DNA of 36,999 nt from Pseudomonadota bacterium. GTDB taxonomy: Bacteria; Pseudomonadota; Gammaproteobacteria; Legionellales; Legionellaceae. The DNA is taken from contig JAJZTL010000009.1 of NCBI GenBank assembly GCA_021848965.1, forward strand, positions 1 to 36,999, in the 5' to 3' direction. Below, piece by piece: positions 30,027 to 36,999 of the stretch (the stretch's first letter is position 1; every line of letters starts with the position of its first letter). Below the pieces are notes generated by a model that saw nothing but the letters and a program-made list of their open reading frames with translations, was not told the DNA's origin and ran no database searches. Position numbers and translations under genes: made by a program.

Positions 30027-30079
30027 AGTAAAATAACTGGGTGTCTTAGAGTTTCAATGCCTCAAAAAACCATTATACT

Positions 30080-33000
30080 ATGAGTATGTCAAATACATAT
30101 TTATATTATCATGGGATAAGCGGGGCACGAAGATATAGAAGTGCGCCACCAGGAATTTTAAAGCCTGCACGTATTCCGCGAACGAAAAAATGTTGGCAAG
30201 AATTAAATCCGGTTATTAAATTAAAACCAAAAAAGTTAATTTTAGCTGATTGGACGGCGAATATATGGATGTCTCATAAACTTAAGAAAGTTAAAGAGAA
30301 ATTAGCGCAATTACAAAAAGAGGGATTTTCATTATATGTTTGGCAAGAAAATAAAGTCATCCCTTTGGAGGATCCTTCACTTTTAAGCCAAGAGATTCTT
30401 CGCTACAGAATTACACCAGAGTTTCCCGAGGTAATTGAAAAAATAGCATTAGCTCAGTACAAGTCACTGACGCGAGATAATATATGTATTTTGGATGATT
30501 ATTTATTAAACCAATTATTGGATCCATTGCCAGATAACGCTAGAGGGCTTGATGCTCGTTTTTCACGGAGTTTAGGCTATGATAGAGTAAAAACGGATAA
30601 AGCCGAAAAAATTATCAATAGTGCGCAACCCGCGATAACCTTTTTGGAGTTATATGCATTAAACAATGGAACCTACCAGGAAAGAAAAAAATTAGAAGAA
30701 TCACCCTTAAAACTGCCTGTTGTTGAGCGATATAAAGCAATTGAATTATATGATATTCCTCCTACAGCTGTCGAAGAGGAAAATAAGTTTTTATCTCAAG
30801 TAATTGAGCGTCCTGGAGTGTTAGAACAATGTGAATTTTTATCAATACGTTGTAGTTCTCCATTTTCGTTGGCGCTCTGTGAGAAAATTTTACAAAGAAT
30901 CAATGAGGCATCAGATAATGCTTTTCCTAGCCTTGAAAAAATTATATTCGCAGGTAGAGCAATAGAGCTCATGGATGACCAACAGTTTATACAACTTTCT
31001 AAAGTGGCTCCAAATCTTAAAAATGTTGAATTAATATACAAAGAAAATTTAGAGAAGGGGATACATTATCTTGCTCAGCATTTGAGTTATCTTGATACAC
31101 TTAAGATATACGCATGTAATTCATTGCCCTTTTTCAGTGATTTATTAGAAAATTCTTTTAAGGGAAAAAGGATTCATTTACTTCATAGCAAATTAACTCA
31201 AGGTGAACTAACCCTGACACCTCATTCTTTACCTTTAATTAATGAAATTTTTTTATATGAGTGCAACTTTTCTATCGCACAATTAAATATTCTATTGAGA
31301 GCGGCTGACAGAGCTAAGAATATTACATTATTTAAAAGTGATTTGAGCAGTGAATTATGGCGTTTTGAAGAAAATAGCCTTTCACATTTAGAAGAAATAA
31401 GTCTTCAATATAGTCGATATATCTTAACAGATAATTTAATTCAATTATTGAAAGCAGCACCTAATCTTAAGAGTATTGATTTAACGGGTAGCGATTTATC
31501 ACAAAAAGTTATTGGCTTAGAAATGAGGAAATTTCTTCATTTGGAGAGAATTAATTTAACAGAAAGTACTCTTTCTGGGGAAAGTTTAATTTCACTTTTA
31601 AAAGCAGCGTCTCATTTAAAGTTTTTTAGTTTTGTCGGAGGATTCGTCAATGGTCATTTATCTGGTTTAGAGCCTAATAGCCTTCCTTGGCTCGAAGAAA
31701 TAGATATCTCATATAGTTCTATTTCTATTGAAGAGTTAAACATGATATTAAAGGCAGCACCTAATCTTAAAAGAATTCGATGTTTGGGATCTCCGCTTTC
31801 TCAAAGGTTGTTGCAATTAGCAGAGAATAGTCTTCCTTTACTGGAAGAGATACGCGCTTCTAATAGTGAGCTTTCAGCAGGACAATTAAATATTTTGCTT
31901 AAGGCGGCACCAAGACTTCAAGTCTTTACATTATCAGGGGGTAATTTATCTGATGCAAAACTGACTTTATCAAAAAATAGTCTTTTGCATGTCAAAAAAA
32001 TTGATATATTAGATACTGCTGTTTCAATAGAAAGTATGATTAATTTGTTAGAGGCTTGCCCAAATCTTTATTCATTATCTTTAGGGGCTAATATTGAAAT
32101 AACGTCTCAATTAAAAGCATTACTTGACAAAATTCCTTATGTTGATGAAATGTCTATTGCAGCACGAGCACGATATACTGAAAAACAGAGGGCAGTTGCT
32201 CGAGAGAAAGCAGTTGCTAGCTCAAATAGGAGCATGGGGCAATATTTAGGCAGTATGTTTTCGGTATCTTCTCGTAAAACAAACAATAGTGAAAACTTAG
32301 AAAAGGAATCTGCATCTGTTTCTACGTTGTTTTCAAAACAAAAGGTCGATACGAAAACTCAGTTAGATTTAAGTGCAGTAAATTTTAACTGGATTTTTTA
32401 TCCTATCAATGGATATTTGCCCATTTTACCTACGAGATATCGACTTCAAACCTTTGATATGGCTTCTTTTCCAGAGAATGGCACTGAATTTGAAATTTAT
32501 AATCATCGTTCCATCGAGGAAAAAGATCTCGTTCCTTGCCATAACTTACAGCGTGAAAATAGAGATGTTTGGAAATTGGGACGTTCTCATCCTCACTATA
32601 GAAACTGCTATTATGGAAAACAAACATTTGAATTAGGAGAAGAATGGCAGTCTATTGCTTCTCTTTCTCCTGATGAAGTCATGACACACTATCATATTGC
32701 TCCTGAAGAAGGAGCAGAAAACATCGAAATACGATACTCTGAATATGATAATTTATATTATATTCGACAAAAAAGAGGAACAGGAACTCAAAAAGTAACA
32801 ATAGATTTTTTGATAAAACCTTCTGAGATTCAAAAGCCACCTCTTAATCCTGCTATTCAGGCTCTTGTGAATGAGTTCAAATCTTTTCCTGTCAATGTTA
32901 TAAAAACAAATGCATTGAAGTTAAATTATGAAAAAGAAAAACGTCTAGGAGAAAGTAACGAAGATTATGTCATCAGAGCGATCCGAGAACAAAGAGTGGG

Positions 33001-36000
33001 TGCTTGCCGGCATCGGGCAACAGCATTCAAATGCTTGATGCAGAAAGAACATCCTGATATTCCAGTACGAATTGTAGGTAATGATGGTCATATGTTTGTG
33101 GAGATTAAACAGGATGGTGTGTGGATACGATGCGATTTGGGTGGACATCCTGCTGTTCCTTGGATAAATAGTAGGCCGGCGCATCAAAGCATACCCATTA
33201 ATTTCGATTTGCTACCCTCTGTAAAATATGCAAGACGATTTGAAACGTGGAAAGTCAAAAAAACCACACAAGATAATTGTTTAAGTTATATTCAAGCCAT
33301 ATTGAAAGGCGGAGAAGAAGAAAAAGATAAGCAACATTTGATTCATGTGCCTCGAAAAGATTTACAAAATTTAAATAGAGAAATTTGGCTGCATGCTAAA
33401 AATATTGCAAGGCCGGTTTTTTATATTCATTCTCCTGATGATTTGGTCTGTTCGGCTCCCTTTATTCAGCGTAATGATATAGATCGAAATAGAGGAGTAC
33501 TACACCAGGAAGCGACGGGCGGCGGGCCTTTACATGATTTTTTAGTGCAAAATAAAAGTAATTCAGATGATAGGGCGCCTATTCTCATTGTAAATTATGC
33601 CAACTTTGAAGCAGAGGATATTGTTCGTTTAAATAGTTTGCTCAATGACAAGCGCGAAGCAGATGGAACGCCTGTACCTGACAATGCTCTTATTATTGGT
33701 TTAATAGATCCCAATAGTCCAGAAAGTTATAAAGGAGCTGATTTTTATTCGCGCTTTAAGGGTGCTGTGTCTCAAGCACCCTCGATCATTCCTCAAGCAG
33801 AAAGACCTATTCTTACATCTCTTGAAAACACAGAAAAAGAATTAACTTCACATGAGGTGATTAATTTATGCCATTCTTCCGCATGGCAGATTCAATTAAT
33901 AGGTGAGTGGATATTTGAAGAAGGAGAATTGGTATTTAAACCAGGGGAACTTATTCAAAAACTAGCCCTTGGCACAACCATTGAGATTCAGAATCCACCT
34001 CAAGAGGATGATACATTTGAGGTTTTCTTGCAACAATTGGCCTTATATGGAAAAGTTATATATGAGGGAGAAACCATTGCTGAGTTAAATACCGAACAAC
34101 TGACTCAGTTGCTACAAGGACAGTTGCTGGTAACGAGTGAAGGATATGCATGGAAGTCAATATTAGAAAGCGTTTCTTCATGGGGAGCTTCATCTGTTAC
34201 ACCGCCAATGAATGCTTGTATATTAAATCCGACGGTATTAATGGATTTTATTCAGCGTTATAAGGTCAATAATGAGAAAAAAACATTAACGACTAAAGTA
34301 GGTATTTTAGAAGAAAATAAGACAAGTGAAATCTTAAATATTTACGTGACTCGGAGTTTAAGTGAGGATGAGTGGGGAATATTTTTTAATGAAGCTAAAA
34401 AATACCCACAACTAAAACTTTCAATTACTTGTGCGCCTGGAGTGGAATTGCTTAAAGAATGGCAATCTTTAGCAGAAAATATTCCCACAGATCTGTTTCA
34501 ACCTTCTGTTTATGTGCAAAGAGAAGAATGTCATGCAGAAGAAAAAACAACGTGTATTTACTCGAATGATCCTGATGCCACGATTGCGCAATTAACGGCA
34601 CAAAATACCATGGATCCTAAGGATATGAATTCATCGTTGGTCTTTGATGTTTCTGAATATACTGCCAGCGATTTGCTGCTTTTTATTGATGGAGAAGTAG
34701 AAAAGGGCACCCTAAAGTATCGTTTTACTGAAACGATGCAAGCATTAATGTTGGAGTTAAATAAAGGAAGAAAAGTCATTTTAACGGGAAGTTTTTCTGA
34801 TGAGCTATTAGATGGTCTTGCATATTTTTTAATGAAACGGCTGCAAAATCCTGAGAGTCCTGAGACAAAAGGAGAGCTTATTTTAGTCAGTTCAAAGCCT
34901 GTTAATTTTATGCCTAATGTTTCACATCAAATTACAGATGAAGATAAAAAAGCCATCTTATTGAATAAGGGATTTACGCTTGATCATCTTGCACGTTTGC
35001 AGCAAGAAGAGTGGGAGTGTTTAAATAAATATTCTTTGATTGAATTAACAACACGCTTACAGTATATCAAACATCATTCGGAAGCAGTTGAGATATCTTC
35101 CAATGGTGCATGGTTAGGTTTAACACATTTATCACCCAAAATTCAATTAGAAAAATTTAATCCAGAAGAAGATAATGCGGCTAAAGCCGAGGCGTTTACT
35201 CAAGCTCGCCGCGATGCGGTAGATAAAATATTATTTGAACAGAATCAACCATATGTCTTTTTAGCAGGTCTTACAGGTATTGGAAAAACGAGTTTTGTTA
35301 AACAAGATTTTCAGAAAGAAAATCGTCAATTATATTTTGGCGAAAAGCCAGAACAATTGCTTGAATGGTTAAGTTATAGCGAATATGATGAATTTTGGGG
35401 AGTGGAAAAAATACTTTTTATTGATGAAGCGAATTTATCTCCTTCTCAATGGAGTCAGTTTGAAGGATTATTTCGTATTCCACCAGGAATAATCGTTAAT
35501 GGACAGTATTATCCATTAACGCCGAATCATAAAGTTATTTTTGCAGGAAATCCATTGAGTTATGGAGATGAACGCCATTTAGCGACATTATTTGAACGAC
35601 ATGGAAATGCATTAGTTTTTGAGCCTTTGTCAGTTTCTTTTATTTATGAAAAGGTTATTCGACCTATTTTTGAAAATACTCAATTGACTTTAGCGCAGAG
35701 TAAAATTATTGCACAGGAATTATTGGCGGTGTATCAAGCCATTTTAGAGTTGCCTAGCGCTCAAAATGAGGTATTAATTTCTCCTCGTGAAGTGCAAATG
35801 ATGGCACTGTTGGTGAGCAATTGGGTGCGCCAATATCCAACGGATGATATCAATGAAATAAGAAAAGTGGCACAATTTTATGCGCAAAATATTAGTGCAA
35901 ATCTTGTGCCAGAAAAAGAGCTTTCGGCATTTTTAAAGGCTTTTCCGCCAATGGATTTAAAACGTCCAACCATAGAATCCAAAAATAAAAGACAGTCATC

Positions 36001-36895
36001 TGATTTTTTGTGGACGGAGTCTAGAAAGGCTGTCATGCATCTGCTACATGATTATATGTCTTTGAGAGAATATCGAAGGGAGCAAAATATAGTCAATAAA
36101 GATAACCAGAATAGAGCACAACTTTATGGAGGACTTGGCGGTGTTATCCTCGAAGGTGAGCCTGGAATTGGTAAGAGTGAGATGGTGATTCAATATCTTG
36201 TAGGGCAAGGGTTTACAGAAGGTGATACTAACCTCACGTATCAACCGCCACCGGATACAAATGCTTTTTACCGCATTCCTGTCGGAATGGAATTTGAAGC
36301 GAAAAAAAATTGTCTTATCAAAGCTTTTCATGAAGGAGCGGTAGTGATTATTGATGAAATTAATAGTGCGCCTATGATGGAGCAATTATTGAACAGTTTA
36401 CTGATGGGAGAAACGCCTGAAGGTATTCCACCGCAGAAACCAGGATTTATGATTATTGGAACGCAAAATCCGGTGACGATGGCAGGGCGTCGGGCCGCAA
36501 GTACTGCACTATCAAGGCGAATGCAAACGTGTAGTTTACCGCCTTATACGGAAAGTGAAATGCGTGCAATTTTAATGAAAAAAGGGTTAGCAGAAGATGT
36601 TACTCAAGAGCTTATTCAAGCTTTTCAGGAAAAACGCCAAGAAGCTAAAAAATATAAGTACGTCCCAGCTCCTGTTTTTAGAGATCTGATTACGGTTGCT
36701 GATGAAATTTTAGAGGGAAAAGAAAGGAGTCTAATAAAAATACAACCGCCGATTGATAGGGCAATTCATCAGAAGGTAAGTGCTAAACAAAAAAGCGCAA
36801 AAGATTACTTTACTTATGGAGTTGAGCCTAAAGTTAAAATGCGCCAGTTGCATCAAGAAGGTATTTCTAAGACTATAATGCCAATTAACAGCTGA
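30080..36895 (+). CDS. Giant LRR - transglutaminase-like - multi-AAA ATPase protein
   Basis: A single 2271-residue frame. Residues ~240-680 are leucine-rich repeats, with a clear 50-residue tandem from ~380. Residues ~950-1030 are a transglutaminase-like domain with a complete Cys976, His1004, Asp1019 triad in GACRHRA, GHMFVEI and CDLGG. Residues ~1700-1900 are an AAA module: Walker A GLTGIGKTS with Lys1736, Walker B LFIDEAN with Asp1782-Glu1783, and sensor Asn1824. Residues ~2000-2230 are a second, dynein/MoxR-type AAA: Walker A GEPGIGKS with Lys2032, Walker B IIDEIN with Asp2092-Glu2093, Asn2130, and candidate arginine fingers Arg2146-Arg2147. Residues ~1110-1240 and ~1540-1650 look like AAA modules without P-loops. 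No signal peptide or membrane segment is seen. The ATG at 30080 could also be 30086. I cannot name the protein; a secreted effector or a remodelling machine are both possible. Confidence 0.9.
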   Translation: MSMSNTYLYYHGISGARRYRSAPPGILKPARIPRTKKCWQELNPVIKLKPKKLILADWTANIWMSHKLKKVKEKLAQLQKEGFSLYVWQENKVIPLEDPSLLSQEILRYRITPEFPEVIEKIALAQYKSLTRDNICILDDYLLNQLLDPLPDNARGLDARFSRSLGYDRVKTDKAEKIINSAQPAITFLELYALNNGTYQERKKLEESPLKLPVVERYKAIELYDIPPTAVEEENKFLSQVIERPGVLEQCEFLSIRCSSPFSLALCEKILQRINEASDNAFPSLEKIIFAGRAIELMDDQQFIQLSKVAPNLKNVELIYKENLEKGIHYLAQHLSYLDTLKIYACNSLPFFSDLLENSFKGKRIHLLHSKLTQGELTLTPHSLPLINEIFLYECNFSIAQLNILLRAADRAKNITLFKSDLSSELWRFEENSLSHLEEISLQYSRYILTDNLIQLLKAAPNLKSIDLTGSDLSQKVIGLEMRKFLHLERINLTESTLSGESLISLLKAASHLKFFSFVGGFVNGHLSGLEPNSLPWLEEIDISYSSISIEELNMILKAAPNLKRIRCLGSPLSQRLLQLAENSLPLLEEIRASNSELSAGQLNILLKAAPRLQVFTLSGGNLSDAKLTLSKNSLLHVKKIDILDTAVSIESMINLLEACPNLYSLSLGANIEITSQLKALLDKIPYVDEMSIAARARYTEKQRAVAREKAVASSNRSMGQYLGSMFSVSSRKTNNSENLEKESASVSTLFSKQKVDTKTQLDLSAVNFNWIFYPINGYLPILPTRYRLQTFDMASFPENGTEFEIYNHRSIEEKDLVPCHNLQRENRDVWKLGRSHPHYRNCYYGKQTFELGEEWQSIASLSPDEVMTHYHIAPEEGAENIEIRYSEYDNLYYIRQKRGTGTQKVTIDFLIKPSEIQKPPLNPAIQALVNEFKSFPVNVIKTNALKLNYEKEKRLGESNEDYVIRAIREQRVGACRHRATAFKCLMQKEHPDIPVRIVGNDGHMFVEIKQDGVWIRCDLGGHPAVPWINSRPAHQSIPINFDLLPSVKYARRFETWKVKKTTQDNCLSYIQAILKGGEEEKDKQHLIHVPRKDLQNLNREIWLHAKNIARPVFYIHSPDDLVCSAPFIQRNDIDRNRGVLHQEATGGGPLHDFLVQNKSNSDDRAPILIVNYANFEAEDIVRLNSLLNDKREADGTPVPDNALIIGLIDPNSPESYKGADFYSRFKGAVSQAPSIIPQAERPILTSLENTEKELTSHEVINLCHSSAWQIQLIGEWIFEEGELVFKPGELIQKLALGTTIEIQNPPQEDDTFEVFLQQLALYGKVIYEGETIAELNTEQLTQLLQGQLLVTSEGYAWKSILESVSSWGASSVTPPMNACILNPTVLMDFIQRYKVNNEKKTLTTKVGILEENKTSEILNIYVTRSLSEDEWGIFFNEAKKYPQLKLSITCAPGVELLKEWQSLAENIPTDLFQPSVYVQREECHAEEKTTCIYSNDPDATIAQLTAQNTMDPKDMNSSLVFDVSEYTASDLLLFIDGEVEKGTLKYRFTETMQALMLELNKGRKVILTGSFSDELLDGLAYFLMKRLQNPESPETKGELILVSSKPVNFMPNVSHQITDEDKKAILLNKGFTLDHLARLQQEEWECLNKYSLIELTTRLQYIKHHSEAVEISSNGAWLGLTHLSPKIQLEKFNPEEDNAAKAEAFTQARRDAVDKILFEQNQPYVFLAGLTGIGKTSFVKQDFQKENRQLYFGEKPEQLLEWLSYSEYDEFWGVEKILFIDEANLSPSQWSQFEGLFRIPPGIIVNGQYYPLTPNHKVIFAGNPLSYGDERHLATLFERHGNALVFEPLSVSFIYEKVIRPIFENTQLTLAQSKIIAQELLAVYQAILELPSAQNEVLISPREVQMMALLVSNWVRQYPTDDINEIRKVAQFYAQNISANLVPEKELSAFLKAFPPMDLKRPTIESKNKRQSSDFLWTESRKAVMHLLHDYMSLREYRREQNIVNKDNQNRAQLYGGLGGVILEGEPGIGKSEMVIQYLVGQGFTEGDTNLTYQPPPDTNAFYRIPVGMEFEAKKNCLIKAFHEGAVVIIDEINSAPMMEQLLNSLLMGETPEGIPPQKPGFMIIGTQNPVTMAGRRAASTALSRRMQTCSLPPYTESEMRAILMKKGLAEDVTQELIQAFQEKRQEAKKYKYVPAPVFRDLITVADEILEGKERSLIKIQPPIDRAIHQKVSAKQKSAKDYFTYGVEPKVKMRQLHQEGISKTIMPINS
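31220..32120 (+). repeat. Tandem ~50-codon leucine-rich repeats
   Basis: Inside the giant gene, six copies of the segment patterned LLKAAPNLKxIxL begin near residues 405, 456, 507, 557, 607 and 656, a period of 49-51 residues. Each period holds two leucine-rich units, the second patterned NSLPxLEEIxLxxS. The copies differ throughout at the base level, so they are old repeats and not recent duplications. Weaker units extend upstream to about residue 240. Confidence 0.8.
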
Positions 36896-36999
36896 ATTTA
36901 GATAATAATAAATTAAAAACCACCGTCAATTTTCCAAAAATATGAACCATTAAGCCATTGTAGGAGCGTACTTTACTGGCCATTTGTATTTTTACTTTT

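Noticed and set aside
36800-36895. A type IV (Dot/Icm) secretion signal at the C-terminus of the giant protein
   Set aside because: The last 30 residues are basic and have no glutamate-rich E-block or hydrophobic residue at the usual position, so the sequence alone does not support secretion.
1-36999. CRISPR arrays, tRNA or rRNA genes, insertion sequences, integrase or attachment sites
   Set aside because: I found no spaced direct repeats, no cloverleaf-like sequence, no transposase or integrase product, and no flanking repeats around the accessory region.
36896-36999. Start of another gene at the right edge
   Set aside because: The last 104 bases are AT-rich with no start codon plus ribosome binding site opening a frame to the edge that I could support.

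Overview
This window looks like chromosome of an AT-rich gammaproteobacterium, probably a host-associated or intracellular lineage such as the Legionellales. The basis is the fused str/S10/spc/alpha ribosomal superoperon with proteins close to the enterobacterial ones, the secA-mutT adjacency, a complete typA-tpiA pair, and a 2271-residue multidomain protein with leucine-rich repeats of the type often found in intracellular bacteria. The lineage is an inference; there is no 16S gene to confirm it. All gaps between genes are shorter than 300 bases.

Layout. Positions 1-2015 hold an orphan, all-helical 602-residue protein with its own promoter. Positions 2049-5538 (minus strand) hold rlmJ, then typA and tpiA from a strong promoter upstream of typA. 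deoB (phosphopentomutase) follows on the plus strand at 5657-6853. From a consensus promoter at 6911 to about 28643, a nearly unbroken plus-strand block encodes translation and secretion: rpsL-rpsG-fusA-tuf, rpsJ to rpsQ, rplN to secY-rpmJ, rpsM-rpsK-rpsD-rpoA-rplQ, then secA and a MutT-type Nudix gene. Internal promoters lie before rplN and before rpsM, as in the spc and alpha operons of other gammaproteobacteria. Many junctions overlap (TAATG, ATGA), so the block is probably translationally coupled.

The last 8.3 kb is accessory. A strong extended -10 promoter drives a 37-codon acidic peptide gene ending in a C-terminal Val-Trp, followed by a protein whose C-terminal half carries the metal-ligand pattern of M29 aminopeptidases and NicX-type enzymes. 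This pair resembles a minimal modified-peptide (RiPP-like) locus. Next comes a single 6.8-kb gene encoding a leucine-rich-repeat, transglutaminase-like and multi-AAA ATPase protein, which could be a large effector or an unusual remodelling machine.

Unusual features of housekeeping genes: the RNA polymerase alpha subunit has a ~37-residue insert where enterobacterial alpha contacts CRP, plus a ~48-residue C-terminal tail. Ribosomal protein S7 has a ~24-residue hydrophilic insert. S14 is a long form that carries a four-cysteine zinc motif. The usual S7 autoregulatory spacer between rpsL and rpsG is absent.
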